DNA from: a bacterium | Lineage (GTDB): Bacteria > Patescibacteria > ABY1 > JAGPKW01 | DNA length: 64,000 nucleotides | Direction: 5' to 3' | Assembly: GCA_021780535.1 (NCBI GenBank) | Contig: JAJXYN010000011.1 | Coordinates: 1-64,000 of the forward strand | In this document: positions 15,461 to 24,966 of the stretch, piece after piece | Numbering within the stretch: position 1 is the first letter of the stretch | Layout of the letters: every line of letters starts with the position of its first letter | Notes under the pieces: generated by a model | The model's input: only the letters and a program-made list of their open reading frames with translations | Databases searched by the model: none | Told to the model about the DNA's origin: nothing | Translations under genes and position numbers: made by a program

Positions 15461-16249
15461 ATGAAACTTTCTTTGATTATTGTTGCTTACAACATGAAAG
15501 ATCTCGTTTTTAAGCAAATTAGTCATCTACACAATATAAAAACCAATATTGATTATGAAGTTATTATTGTTGATAATGGATCAACGGATAATATTATAAG
15601 TATTTCATCAGATTTTTCTGATGTAAAATTTGTTTTGTCTAAAAATAATTTAGGATATTTTGGTGGAGCTAATTTGGGTGTAAAAGTTTCATCAGGAGAG
15701 TATTTATTTATTTTAAATTCTGATATATTAGCCTCTGATTATTGTTTTGATGAACTTATAAATTTTATTGAAAATAATGAAAATATTGGCATAATAGCTC
15801 CAAAACTTATATATCCTGATGATAGAGGTGTTCAAAATTCTTGTTTTAGATTTCATAACATAATAACTCCAATTATTAGAAGAACTTTTTTAGGAGAAAC
15901 TAAATTTGGTATGTTTGAAAATAGTAAAATGCTAATGGAAGATTTTGATCATAATGATGTTATAGAATGTGATTGGATACTTGGGGCTGCTTTTATTATT
16001 AAAAAAGATTTTTTAAAAAGTATTGGAGGTTTTGATGAAAGATATTTTCTTTATTATGAAGATATGGATATATGTAAAACAACGTGGATAAATGATAAAA
16101 AAGTTGTTTATTATAATAAAACTTATATGATTCATGATCATGCTAGAAATTCTGCAAAAAATAAAACTTTTTTAGATTTTCTTAGAAATAAAACTTTAAA
16201 AATACATATTATATCTAGTATTAAGTATTTTTTTAAATTTATAATTTGA
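15461..16249 (+). CDS. Family 2 glycosyltransferase
   Basis: 262 residues of GT-A fold. The N-terminal LSLIIVAYNMKDLV and VIIVDNGSTDN (nucleotide-binding aspartate), GYFGGANLGVKVSSGEYLFILNSDI (the DxD equivalent reads NSD), and a GGFDERYFLYYEDMDIC motif near residue 188 are those of rhamnosyl/galactosyl-type GT2 enzymes. Substrate is unknown. It lies 10 nt after the WecA-like gene and probably adds the next sugar on the lipid carrier. Confidence 0.9.
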   Translation: MKLSLIIVAYNMKDLVFKQISHLHNIKTNIDYEVIIVDNGSTDNIISISSDFSDVKFVLSKNNLGYFGGANLGVKVSSGEYLFILNSDILASDYCFDELINFIENNENIGIIAPKLIYPDDRGVQNSCFRFHNIITPIIRRTFLGETKFGMFENSKMLMEDFDHNDVIECDWILGAAFIIKKDFLKSIGGFDERYFLYYEDMDICKTTWINDKKVVYYNKTYMIHDHARNSAKNKTFLDFLRNKTLKIHIISSIKYFFKFII

Positions 16250-16274
16250 TTTACGCATGTTTTTATGCTATAAA
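16246..16274 (+). promoter_or_regulatory. Promoter of the 88-residue orphan gene
   Basis: TTGATT (16246-16251), 17-nt spacer, TATAAA (16269-16274). It overlaps the last codon of the preceding glycosyltransferase, so the small gene has its own transcript. Confidence 0.65.
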
Positions 16275-16305
16275 TTATATTAACATTTTTTGTTCGGAGG
16301 GTTTG

Positions 16306-16572
16306 ATGGCTGTAATAGGTGTTACTGAAACCAAAAGACAAATCAAAGCATCTGTTGTTTTGTCAAATCTCAGCGCTTTTCTTGGATGGGGAGGTAATCC
16401 TTATGTTGAAACATTGAGATCGTTGGTAGTGCAGGATAGTTCTGGATATATAACCGAAACTTCAATTACTAATTTGAATTATAGAGTTACTGGTTATATT
16501 GATAGAGTTAAGGATATTAAGCATAAAAAACAACTTGAAAAATTTTCTAATTATTTAGATTGCGAAATCTAA
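16306..16572 (+). CDS. Small orphan protein with a strong Shine-Dalgarno
   Basis: 88 residues, no family recognised. The start is set by CGGAGGG (16295-16301) four bases before ATG 16306; an upstream in-frame ATG at 16246 lies in the promoter. The protein begins MAVIGVTETKRQIKASVVLS, has a mixed soluble composition without membrane helix or cysteine motif, and ends shortly before a terminator. It is one of a dispersed set of single-gene units here that carry GGAGG sites while most neighbours do not. Confidence 0.8.
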   Translation: MAVIGVTETKRQIKASVVLSNLSAFLGWGGNPYVETLRSLVVQDSSGYITETSITNLNYRVTGYIDRVKDIKHKKQLEKFSNYLDCEI

Positions 16573-16583
16573 ATAATCTTTTA

Positions 16584-16616
16584 ATGCCACTATTTTGTGG
16601 CGTTTTTTATTTTTAC
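16584..16616 (+). terminator. Terminator of the 88-residue orphan gene
   Basis: GCCAC (16586-16590) with GTGGC (16597-16601), followed by GTTTTTTATTTTT. Confidence 0.85.
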
Positions 16617-16635
16617 TGACAACATTTATACTTAT

Positions 16636-16664
16636 TTGACAAAATGATGAAAAAGTGTTAAATT
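16636..16664 (+). promoter_or_regulatory. Promoter of the DUF4012 pair
   Basis: TTGACA (16636-16641), 17-nt spacer, TAAATT (16659-16664), 35 nt ahead of the first DUF4012 gene. Confidence 0.75.
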
Positions 16665-16698
16665 CTGTTTATGATTTTAGTTTTATTGTTTTAAATTT

Positions 16699-18702
16699 AT
16701 GACAAATTTTAGCAAAAAAGAATTAAGAAAATATATTCTTAGGAGCTTAATAGCGCTTGTTTCCTTTTGTTTTGTGTTATTAATAGCAATAAACGCATAT
16801 CCTATTGTTAAAATATATAACTTATCTAAATCTATAAAAACAAATTTAAATATATTCCAAACTCAATTAGAGAAGGGTGATATAAAAAATTCATTAACCA
16901 CTGCTAACTTAATAATTGGAAATTCTAAAGATTTAAGAAATAATATAAATAATCTAAAAATATTGAATTATTTACCACAGGTTAGCGATAATATAAATTC
17001 AGTAGATAACTTATCAGAAATATTAACGTTATCTATCAATAGTTATATAGAAATATATCCAACTATAGAGAAAAATATAAATATTTTCACCAAAAAAGAT
17101 AGTTCTAAAATTATATCATTGCCGAAAAATGAAAAAGCCCAAATAATAAGTAGTATAAGCAACTCCCAAGTTGCTATAAATAATATAGAAAAAAATATTG
17201 TTAGGATAGTTTATTTAATTGATGAAAATAAAAATAATAAAAACATAGTAAAGCCAATAAAAGATGTTTGGAATAAGATAAATTCTCAATATTCAAACAT
17301 TAAACTTTTGGAAAAATTTTTGCCGGTAATAAAATCCTTACCAGAAATACTTGGAAGCACAAATGATGCTAAATATTTATTATTATTTCAAAATAATACA
17401 GAATTAAGACCAACTGGTGGATTTATTGGGACTTACGGGACCATAATGATTTCAAATGGTGAAATAGGGGAAGTCTTTACTGATAATGTTTATAATTTAG
17501 ATAGAGCATCTGCTTCTAGAGTAAAAATAGAACCACCAAAACCACTAAAAGATTATTTAAAAATTAGCAATTTATTTTTGAGAGATGCTAATTTTAATCC
17601 AGATTATGAAGAAAGTGCAAAATATATAGCCGATTTATATAAAAAAGAAAGTCAAAATCAATATCCTATAACAGGCGTAATTGCTATTACTCCAGATGTT
17701 TTACAATCTATTATTGGATATTTTGGAGAAGTTGAAGCTATGGGATTAAAATTTAATAAAGAAAACTCAACCGATTTATTAAATTACGAAACAAAATTTG
17801 GTTATTGGAAAGATAAAAACATGGATGTGAGCCAAAGAAAAATTATTATTCAAAAATTGGCTGATGTTATATTTAAAAAAATTAAATCTTTGTCGTTAAG
17901 CGACTTAAAAAACCTTGCTGGAGTTATTTCTGATAATTTAGATAAAAAACAAATGCTACTTTATTTTAGCAATAAAGATGCGCAAAATTTTATTGTTTCA
18001 AATAATTGGGGTGGTAAATTTTTAGATAGTACAAATTCTGATTATTTTTCTGTGATTGATACTAATGTTTTATCTGGGAAATCAGAACCTTATGTTGATA
18101 AGAATTTGGATTATGATTTAAAGATGGTTGGCAATGATTTGATTGCTACTTTAAGTTTAACTTATAGACTTAGATATGATGATTATCTTAAAAATGGCAT
18201 ATATCAGGATAACCCAGGATATCTTCAAGAATACAAATCTTACACCAGAGTTTATGTACCAAGTGGGTCTTGGCTTAATTTTATACAAAAAAATGATGAT
18301 ATAGCTACTAGAAATAATGTTGATTTTAAAGACGAAAACGGGAAAGCTTCTTTTGGATTTTATTTAACAGTGCCAAAAAATACAACTGTAACATATAAAC
18401 TTGAATATAAATTACCAAAAGAATTAGCTGATAAATTTAAAAATAGTTATTCTTTGATATATCAAAAACAATCAGGCCTACATGGAAATAAATTAAATAT
18501 CAACATTGATATAAACAAAACAATAAAATCATATACAATAACAGACCAAAATGATTTATTGATCAATTCTTATAATGATAAGTTTAATCTAAATGGTTTT
18601 GCTGATAACGATAAGAAGATTAATATAAAATTTTATTCAGATTCAAATATGAGTTATTTAAAAGAAATAGTAAATAAAAATTATTTAACTCTCCTAAAAT
18701 AA
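16699..18702 (+). CDS. DUF4012 domain protein, copy 1
   Basis: 667 residues with one N-terminal membrane helix (residues ~12-34) and a large extracytoplasmic part. The segment LLLFQNNTELRPTGGFIGTY near residue 230 is the DUF4012 hallmark, and the preceding ~200 residues are helical. These proteins are large, conserved and envelope-located in CPR and Gram-positive bacteria; their biochemical role is not established. It is the first of two adjacent paralogues, with only 3 nt between them. The surrounding genes for murein and glycan work fit an envelope function. Confidence 0.9.
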   Translation: MTNFSKKELRKYILRSLIALVSFCFVLLIAINAYPIVKIYNLSKSIKTNLNIFQTQLEKGDIKNSLTTANLIIGNSKDLRNNINNLKILNYLPQVSDNINSVDNLSEILTLSINSYIEIYPTIEKNINIFTKKDSSKIISLPKNEKAQIISSISNSQVAINNIEKNIVRIVYLIDENKNNKNIVKPIKDVWNKINSQYSNIKLLEKFLPVIKSLPEILGSTNDAKYLLLFQNNTELRPTGGFIGTYGTIMISNGEIGEVFTDNVYNLDRASASRVKIEPPKPLKDYLKISNLFLRDANFNPDYEESAKYIADLYKKESQNQYPITGVIAITPDVLQSIIGYFGEVEAMGLKFNKENSTDLLNYETKFGYWKDKNMDVSQRKIIIQKLADVIFKKIKSLSLSDLKNLAGVISDNLDKKQMLLYFSNKDAQNFIVSNNWGGKFLDSTNSDYFSVIDTNVLSGKSEPYVDKNLDYDLKMVGNDLIATLSLTYRLRYDDYLKNGIYQDNPGYLQEYKSYTRVYVPSGSWLNFIQKNDDIATRNNVDFKDENGKASFGFYLTVPKNTTVTYKLEYKLPKELADKFKNSYSLIYQKQSGLHGNKLNINIDINKTIKSYTITDQNDLLINSYNDKFNLNGFADNDKKINIKFYSDSNMSYLKEIVNKNYLTLLK

Positions 18703-18705
18703 TTT

Positions 18706-20727
18706 ATGATAAATATTAAAGATAAAAAATTCATAAAATATTCAATAATGGGATTTTTATCTCTTATTGGTTTTATTTTGCTTTTATCAATAATATTAAA
18801 TATCATTCCTGCTTATAATATATATAAATTATCAAAATCAATACAACCAAATATAACTCTTTTAGAAATACAGTTTAATAAAAAAGATTTTGATAATTTA
18901 AAAATTACTATAAAAAAAATTAATAACGATTCTATAACTTTAAAACAAAATTTAAATAATTTGAAAATCATTACAATAATCTCTCAAATTTCAAATAATG
19001 TAGAATCTGCAAAAGCATTATCTGATATTGTAACATTGGCAACTGACAGTATTATTAAAGTTTATCCTGTGTTTGAAGAAGATTATTCCATACTTTATGA
19101 TACTAGTAACGTGAAAATAATTTCTATGCCAAAAGAAAAAAAGGCAAAGATAATAGCTAGTATATATAAAATTCAACCAGACCTTGATGAAGTTAATAAA
19201 AATATAAATAAAGTTCTAGATTTAATAAAATCAAACAAAGATAATAAAGATACAATAAAACCTATACAAGATATTTGGAGTAAAATAAATTCTCAATATT
19301 CAAATGTAGAAAAAATTCAAAAAATTTTCCCATTAATTAAAGCTTTGCCTGATTTACTAGGAACCCCAAAAAATTCAAAATATTTATTTTTATTTGAAAA
19401 TAATACAGAATTAAGGCCAACAGGTGGTTTTATAGGAAGTTATGGTATTGTTAATATTTCAGAAGGAAATATAGGGAGAGTATTTACTGATAATATTTAC
19501 AATCTAGATAACGCTAATATTAATAGACTTAAAATAACACCACCAGAACCAATAAAAGAGCATCTTAATCAAAGTTACTTATATTTAAGAGATGCCAATT
19601 GGAATCCTGATTATGAGGAATCTGCAAATTATTTAGCAAACTTGTATAAAAAAGAAAGTAGAAATCAATATCCTATTACTGGAGTAATAGCTTTAACACC
19701 CTCTGCAATACAAGACATAATAGGATATTTTGGGGAAATAGATGTTATGGGAACAAAATTTAATAAAGAAAATGCTACTGATTTATTAAATTATGAAACT
19801 AAATTTGCTTATTGGGAAACGAGAGGAATAAGTGAAAGTAAAAGAAAAATTATCATTCAAAAAATGGCTGATATTTTATTTGAAAAAATAAAATCTTTAT
19901 CTCTTTCTAAAATTAACGATATTGCTAATATTATTGCAAGCAATCTAGATAAAAAACAAATACTTTTGTATTTTAATAATAAAGATGCTGAACAATTTGC
20001 TATTAATAATAATTGGGCTGGCAAAATGACTGCTAATAATAATTCTGATTATTTTGCTGTTGTTGATGCAAACTTATCATCAGGAAAATCAGATCCTTAT
20101 ATAGATAGAAATATAGATTATGACTTGAGATATGTTAATAACGAATTAGTGGCTACTTTAAGCTTAACTTATAAACATAGATATGATGATTATATAAAGA
20201 ATACAATATATCAAGATAATTTAAGTTATGTTCAAGAATATAAATCATATACTAGAGTTTATGTCCCAGAAGGTTCAAAATTGAATTCTTTACAAATTGA
20301 CGACAATCCTCCAAGTATAGATAATATTGATTTTAAAAACGAAAACGGAAAAACATCTTTTGGATTTTATATGGTTATCCCAAAAAATGAAACAGTAACT
20401 TATAAATTTGAATATATAATACCAAAAGAATTAGCTGATAAATTTAAAAAAGAATACTCTTTAATATATCAAAAACAGGCTGGTGTTTATTTTAATAAAA
20501 TCAATGTTAATATTGATTTAAATAAAGCGATTGAGTCTTATAGTATTTCTAATGATACCGGGTTAACATTTAATACTTACAATAAAAAAATAAATTTTAA
20601 TGGAACAACAAATAGTGATAGAACTATAGATGTGAAGTTTTATTCTAATTCTGATATTGGATATTTGCAAAATGTAATTAAAAAAAATTATTTAAGCTTT
20701 AGAAAAGAAACACCACTTGGAAACTAA
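18706..20727 (+). CDS. DUF4012 domain protein, copy 2
   Basis: 673 residues and clearly paralogous to the gene just before it along its whole length. Shared blocks include LFENNTELRPTGGFIGSYG, NPDYEESANYLANLYKKES, NQYPITGVIAL and DLLNYETKFAYWE. One N-terminal membrane helix is present. The tandem arrangement and similar lengths point to duplication followed by divergence, with the middle (residues ~230-420) best conserved. It ends in a terminator whose left arm lies within the last codons. Confidence 0.9.
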   Translation: MINIKDKKFIKYSIMGFLSLIGFILLLSIILNIIPAYNIYKLSKSIQPNITLLEIQFNKKDFDNLKITIKKINNDSITLKQNLNNLKIITIISQISNNVESAKALSDIVTLATDSIIKVYPVFEEDYSILYDTSNVKIISMPKEKKAKIIASIYKIQPDLDEVNKNINKVLDLIKSNKDNKDTIKPIQDIWSKINSQYSNVEKIQKIFPLIKALPDLLGTPKNSKYLFLFENNTELRPTGGFIGSYGIVNISEGNIGRVFTDNIYNLDNANINRLKITPPEPIKEHLNQSYLYLRDANWNPDYEESANYLANLYKKESRNQYPITGVIALTPSAIQDIIGYFGEIDVMGTKFNKENATDLLNYETKFAYWETRGISESKRKIIIQKMADILFEKIKSLSLSKINDIANIIASNLDKKQILLYFNNKDAEQFAINNNWAGKMTANNNSDYFAVVDANLSSGKSDPYIDRNIDYDLRYVNNELVATLSLTYKHRYDDYIKNTIYQDNLSYVQEYKSYTRVYVPEGSKLNSLQIDDNPPSIDNIDFKNENGKTSFGFYMVIPKNETVTYKFEYIIPKELADKFKKEYSLIYQKQAGVYFNKINVNIDLNKAIESYSISNDTGLTFNTYNKKINFNGTTNSDRTIDVKFYSNSDIGYLQNVIKKNYLSFRKETPLGN

Positions 20728-20742
20728 GGTGTTTTCTTTTTT
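20702..20742 (+). terminator. Terminator of the DUF4012 pair
   Basis: AAACACC (20708-20714) with GGTGTTT (20728-20734), followed by TCTTTTTT. The left arm is inside the coding end of copy 2. Confidence 0.75.
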
Positions 20743-20773
20743 GAAAAAATAGTATAAAATTTACTAACAATGC

Positions 20774-20871
20774 TAAATCTAGTTAATAATATTTTCTTTT
20801 CATGGTGTTCCGCTCAATTAAGATATCGTAAGAGCTTCACAAATGAATGAAAACATTATTAACTAGATTTA
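20774..20871. repeat. Structured ~95-nt element, copy 1
   Basis: Outer stem of 16 perfect pairs, AAATCTAGTTAATAAT (20775-20790) with 20855-20870. After one A-C mismatch comes TTTTC/GAAAA, then TTCAT/ATGAA, GTG (20105-type position 20805-20807)/CAC (20838-20840) and GCTC (20812-20815)/GAGC (20832-20835). The apical loop contains the self-complementary GATATC. Two more copies occur at 22037-22133 and 49569-49661. It lies just upstream of prfA. A structured RNA or a palindromic mobile element are both possible. Confidence 0.75.
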
Positions 20872-20891
20872 TATTAATTTTTTAATAATTT

Positions 20892-21980
20892 ATGATAGAT
20901 ATTAATCAACTACAATTTTACAAAAATAGACTTTCTGAATTAGAGTCTAGCCTTTCTAACCCAGGAATTACTTCTAATTCTAAAAAAATAGAAGAAGTTT
21001 CTAGAGAATATAAAACTACAAAGGAAATTGTAGATGTTTTTTCTGATTATAAAAAATGCCTTGAAGATATAGATAGCACAAATGAAATTATTGGTTCTAG
21101 TGACGAATCTATGAAAATTATGGCCGAAGAAGAGTTAGTTCAATTAAATTCTAAATTTATTAATATTGAAAATCAATTAAAACTTTTACTTGTTCCAAAC
21201 GATCCTAAAGATGATAAAAACGCTATTTTGGAAATTAGAGCTGGTGTAGGCGGAGATGAGGCTGAGCTTTTTGCTGGAGATCTTCTTCGTATGTACACAT
21301 TATATGCTCAAAGAAAAGGTTTAAAATTAGAAATTATTGATATTAGTAAGAATCCTCTTGGCGGAGTTAAAGAGGCTATTATTAAAGTTGCCGGAAACGG
21401 TGCTTATGGATTATTAAAATGGGAAAGTGGTGTTCATAGAGTTCAAAGAGTTCCTGAAACTGAAAAATCTGGTAGAGTTCACACTTCTGCTGCTACTGTT
21501 GCTATTATGCCGGAAGCTGAAGAAACTGATATTAAAATAGAGGCTAAAGACCTTAGAATAGATACTTTTTGTTCTTCTGGAGCTGGGGGACAATCTGTAA
21601 ATACTACATATTCTGCTGTTAGAATTGTTCATATTCCATCTGGGCTAGTTGTGTCTTCTCAAGATGAAAGAAATCAAACTCAAAACAAAGAAAGAGCTAT
21701 GATGGTTTTAAGATCTAGACTTTATGCTATGGAAGAAGAAAGGAAAGCTCAGGAAGAAAGAGATTTAAGAAAAGGGCAAGTTGGGACTGGTGGTAGAGGT
21801 GAAAAAATTAGAACTTATAATTTCCCTCAAGATAGAGTTACAGATCACAGAATTAAATTATCTCTACATGGCCTACCAGGAATACTTAATGGTAATATAG
21901 ATGAAATAATAAATGGGTTGAAAATTGCTAGCACTGAAAAAGATTTAACAAATGTTGGTAATAATGATGACGAGGAATAA
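20892..21980 (+). CDS. prfA: Peptide chain release factor 1
   Basis: Terminates translation at UAA/UAG. At 362 residues it has the standard RF1 length. The peptidyl-tRNA hydrolysis motif GGQ lies in CSSGAGGQSVNTTYSAVRI, preceded by EIRAGVGGDEAELFAGDL and VHRVQRVPETEKSGRVHTSAATVA. The phrase MPEAEETDIKI is typical of RF1. The gene is bracketed by copies 1 and 2 of the structured repeat, one before its start and one after its terminator. Confidence 0.96.
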   Translation: MIDINQLQFYKNRLSELESSLSNPGITSNSKKIEEVSREYKTTKEIVDVFSDYKKCLEDIDSTNEIIGSSDESMKIMAEEELVQLNSKFINIENQLKLLLVPNDPKDDKNAILEIRAGVGGDEAELFAGDLLRMYTLYAQRKGLKLEIIDISKNPLGGVKEAIIKVAGNGAYGLLKWESGVHRVQRVPETEKSGRVHTSAATVAIMPEAEETDIKIEAKDLRIDTFCSSGAGGQSVNTTYSAVRIVHIPSGLVVSSQDERNQTQNKERAMMVLRSRLYAMEEERKAQEERDLRKGQVGTGGRGEKIRTYNFPQDRVTDHRIKLSLHGLPGILNGNIDEIINGLKIASTEKDLTNVGNNDDEE

Positions 21981-21987
21981 TGTATTG

Positions 21988-22026
21988 AAAAAAATCAAGA
22001 TTTTATTATCTTGATTTTTTATTTTT
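21988..22026 (+). terminator. prfA terminator
   Basis: AAAATCAAGAT (21991-22001) pairs perfectly with ATCTTGATTTT (22008-22018), followed by more T. Confidence 0.88.
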
Positions 22027-22036
22027 ATAGTTACAT

Positions 22037-22133
22037 ATAATTTAATTAATAATATTTTCTTGTTCTGTGTTCCGCTCAATTGGGATATCAAACGAGCTTC
22101 ACAACGAAACGAAAACATTATTAATTAAATTAT
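22037..22133. repeat. Structured ~95-nt element, copy 2
   Basis: Outer stem of 17 perfect pairs, ATAATTTAATTAATAAT (22037-22053) with 22117-22133. It differs in sequence from copy 1 but is fully paired. The conserved core GTGTTCCGCTCAATTGGGAT, ATC and GAGCTTCAC is kept, including GCTC/GAGC and GTG/CAC pairs. It lies between the prfA terminator and the promoter of the M23 hydrolase gene. Confidence 0.75.
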
Positions 22134-22198
22134 TTAAACTTTATACATTTCCATTTTTATGCTATAATATACTTAATGATTTTTAACCAAAACATTAA

Positions 22199-23473
22199 AT
22201 GGATAAATTTGAACTAAAAGCTTATTCTTTATTCTTTATTTTTGTTTTTGTTTTAATTCAACCATTATCTATATTTGCTGAAAGTTCTACTTATTACCAA
22301 GAACAGATAAATAAATTAAAGCAACAAACGGCTGAAAAAAACGATGCTATAGCAGAAGCAAAGAAGAAGCAAGATGAATATCAGGCTATTATTGATCAAA
22401 AAATAGAAGAAAAAACAACCCTAAAAAGCCAAAAAGAAGAAATACAAGGTCAAATTCTTAAAACAAAATTTGATATTATTGAAATTGAAAATTTAATAGA
22501 AAGAACTAATTTAGAAATTCAAACTTTAGATTTGGAAGTAATTCAAACAGAAAAAAATATTGAAGATCAAAAAATAAAAATTGCAGAACTTATAAAAATT
22601 ATTTATAAAAATGATAGTAAGGGTATATTAGATGCTTTCTTTCTAAATGATTCCTTATCAGAGTTTTTTGATCAAATTAAATATACCGAATCTATAAATA
22701 GTGGTCTATCTACTGCTTTAGATGATTACAAACAAAATAAAGAAGACTTAAAAAATAAAAAACAAGAACTTAGAGATAAAGCTTTAGAACTTGATCAAAA
22801 TAAAATGTCTCTTGAAAATAAAAAAGAAGATTTACAAAATGATCAAGATAGATTAGCAAACCTAATACAACAAACTCAAGGGCAAGAAGATAAATTCCAG
22901 AGTATATTGGCCAGTCAGATTTTGCAGGAAAAATTAATGCAAGCTGAGATTGATCAAATTGAAAAAGACATTAATAGTGCTAATTCTAAATTCAGAACAG
23001 CAAAAGAAAGAGAAGCTATGGAAAAGAAACTTCTTGATATGGGTGGAGCTGTAAGTAATAATAGTCTTTCTTGGCCTGTACCATCAAGAGAAATTTTAGC
23101 TTATTTTCATGACATACACTATCCGTTTAGAAAACAAATTGGTGAACATTCTGGTGTTGATATAAGAGCTAAGCAAGGTACACCTATATTGGCTCCTGCT
23201 GGTGGGTATGTCGCTATGGCAAAAGATAATGGATATGGTTATAGTTATATATTACTTGTGCATGCTAATGGTGTTTCTACTCTTTATGGACATGTTTCTG
23301 GATTTAATGTTGTTAATGATCAATATGTTAAACAAGGTGACGTAATTGGCTATACTGGTGCAACTCCAGGAACCCGTGGAGCTGGTCCATTTACTACTGG
23401 AGCTCATTTACATTTTGAAGTTAGAGTTAATGGGATACCGGTTAATCCTTTGGAATATTTAAAGATTAAATAA
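22199..23473 (+). CDS. Murein hydrolase with coiled coil and M23 (LytM) peptidase domain
   Basis: 424 residues. A signal peptide/membrane helix covers residues ~9-28. A long coiled coil runs from ~30 to ~285, rich in K, E and Q. The C-terminal M23 domain has zinc ligands in HSGVD and HLHFE, with GYGYSYILLVHANGVSTLYGH between them. The layout is that of EnvC/PcsB-type proteins, in which the coiled coil controls the peptidase during septation. Active metal ligands are kept, so it is likely a functional peptidoglycan endopeptidase outside the membrane. Confidence 0.93.
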   Translation: MDKFELKAYSLFFIFVFVLIQPLSIFAESSTYYQEQINKLKQQTAEKNDAIAEAKKKQDEYQAIIDQKIEEKTTLKSQKEEIQGQILKTKFDIIEIENLIERTNLEIQTLDLEVIQTEKNIEDQKIKIAELIKIIYKNDSKGILDAFFLNDSLSEFFDQIKYTESINSGLSTALDDYKQNKEDLKNKKQELRDKALELDQNKMSLENKKEDLQNDQDRLANLIQQTQGQEDKFQSILASQILQEKLMQAEIDQIEKDINSANSKFRTAKEREAMEKKLLDMGGAVSNNSLSWPVPSREILAYFHDIHYPFRKQIGEHSGVDIRAKQGTPILAPAGGYVAMAKDNGYGYSYILLVHANGVSTLYGHVSGFNVVNDQYVKQGDVIGYTGATPGTRGAGPFTTGAHLHFEVRVNGIPVNPLEYLKIK

Positions 23474-23537
23474 AAACAAATTTTAAAAACGAAGCATCAA
23501 AAAACATAATTAAAGAATTAACTAAAGAATAAAAAGT

Positions 23538-23566
23538 TTTGGCGTGATTGCCAGGATTTTTTATTT
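23538..23566 (+). terminator. Possible terminator after the M23 hydrolase
   Basis: TTGGC and GCCA flank GTGATT, followed by GGATTTTTTATTTTG. Short stem, so a modest case. Confidence 0.5.
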
Positions 23567-23637
23567 TGTTTAAATTGCTTTTTTTGTTTTGTTTTGATAT
23601 TATTTTATTATTATTTAGATATTTAAAGAAGAAAAAT

Positions 23638-24936
23638 ATGGAAAGAATTTTTACAAAAGATTTGAAAAATAAAATTGGTGAAAAAGTTTTATTAAAAGGA
23701 CATCTCCATAAGGTTAGAGATCTTGGTGGTCTTTGTTTTGGGGTTTTAAGAGATAAAGATGGTATTGTGCAAATTACTACGGAAGATAAAAATTCTGTTT
23801 TACTTAAATTAAAGAGAGAATCTGTTATTGAAGTTACTGGTGAAGTTAAAATTTGTGAAAAAGCTCCTAATGGAATTGAAGTTTATTTAGATTCAGCGAC
23901 TTGTCTTGTGGAAGTTAAAGAAGATCTTCCTTTTGAAATAGATAAACCAGAAATCAATGCAAATCTTGATACTGTTTTAAATTTTAGATCAATATCACTT
24001 AGAAATCTTAGAAATAGATCCATTTTTAAAATTCAAGCTGTTCTTTTGAAAGCTTTTAGAGACTATTTTGTAAAAAATGATTTTGTTGAAATTAATACTT
24101 CAAAATTATCAGGGCATGCTACCGAGGGTGGAACTACTGTTTTTAAAGTTGAATATTTTGATAGATTTGCATATTTAGCTCAATCCCCACAATTTTATAA
24201 ACAAATGATGGTTGGAGTATTTGAAAGAGTTTTTGAAACTAACTTTGTATATAGAGCAGAGGAACATAATACTTCAAGACATTTGAATGAATATATGAGT
24301 TTAGATGTTGAAATGGGTTATATTCAATCTGCAACAGATATAATGAAATTAGAGGAAGGCTTTTTGAAACATGCCATAGAGATGTTAAAAAATGAATGTA
24401 CAGAGGATTTTGAAAGACTTAAAATTGATTTTGCAATTATTCCAGATTCTGGAATACCTATAATTAGATTTGATGAAGCTCAAAAAATCCTTGATGAAAA
24501 ATATGGACAACATTGTTATGGAGATCCTGATTTTGAACCAGAGCATGAAAAATTGTTAGGTAAATATGCAAAGGAAGAATTAGGTAGTGACTTTATATTT
24601 ATATCTAACTACCCGACAGTTAAAAGACCGATGTACACAATGATTGATCCTGATAATAAAGAATTTACTTTTGGCTTTGATTTGTTATTTAAAGGTTTAG
24701 AAATAACTTCTGGTGCTCAAAGAGAACATAGATATGAAGAATTGGTAAATAATATGAAAAATAAAGGATTAAATCCTGATGATTTTGAGGATTATTTAAA
24801 TCAATTTAAATATGGATTACCACCTCATGGTGGGTTTGCTATTGGACTTGAAAGACTTACTGCACAATTATTAAATATTTCTAATGTTAGAGAAACTACA
24901 TTATTACCTAGAGATTTAGATAGATTAACACCATAA
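23638..24936 (+). CDS. aspS: Aspartyl-tRNA synthetase, archaeal-type short form (probably non-discriminating)
   Basis: 432 residues from ATG 23638. An upstream in-frame ATG at 23548 falls in the spacer/terminator and would add a nonsensical hydrophobic stretch. The N-terminal OB anticodon domain is followed by the class II core: motif 2 FVYRAEEHNTSRHLNEYMSLDVEMG and motif 3 PPHGGFAIGLERLTAQLL. It lacks the GAD insertion of ~590-residue bacterial AspRS and matches the archaeal/AspRS2 size. Such enzymes often also charge tRNA-Asn with Asp; gatC, gatA and gatB directly downstream support that inference. A terminator follows. Confidence 0.93.
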   Translation: MERIFTKDLKNKIGEKVLLKGHLHKVRDLGGLCFGVLRDKDGIVQITTEDKNSVLLKLKRESVIEVTGEVKICEKAPNGIEVYLDSATCLVEVKEDLPFEIDKPEINANLDTVLNFRSISLRNLRNRSIFKIQAVLLKAFRDYFVKNDFVEINTSKLSGHATEGGTTVFKVEYFDRFAYLAQSPQFYKQMMVGVFERVFETNFVYRAEEHNTSRHLNEYMSLDVEMGYIQSATDIMKLEEGFLKHAIEMLKNECTEDFERLKIDFAIIPDSGIPIIRFDEAQKILDEKYGQHCYGDPDFEPEHEKLLGKYAKEELGSDFIFISNYPTVKRPMYTMIDPDNKEFTFGFDLLFKGLEITSGAQREHRYEELVNNMKNKGLNPDDFEDYLNQFKYGLPPHGGFAIGLERLTAQLLNISNVRETTLLPRDLDRLTP

Positions 24937-24940
24937 AATA

Positions 24941-24966
24941 TTCGGCAGAAATGCCGATTTTTTTAA
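24941..24966 (+). terminator. aspS terminator
   Basis: TCGGC (24942-24946) with GCCGA (24953-24957), followed by TTTTTTTT. Confidence 0.85.

Noticed and set aside
23548..23637. Upstream ATG extending AspRS by 30 hydrophobic residues
   Set aside because: The region is a terminator-like T-rich spacer, and known AspRS begin at the MERIF-type start; 23638 fits.
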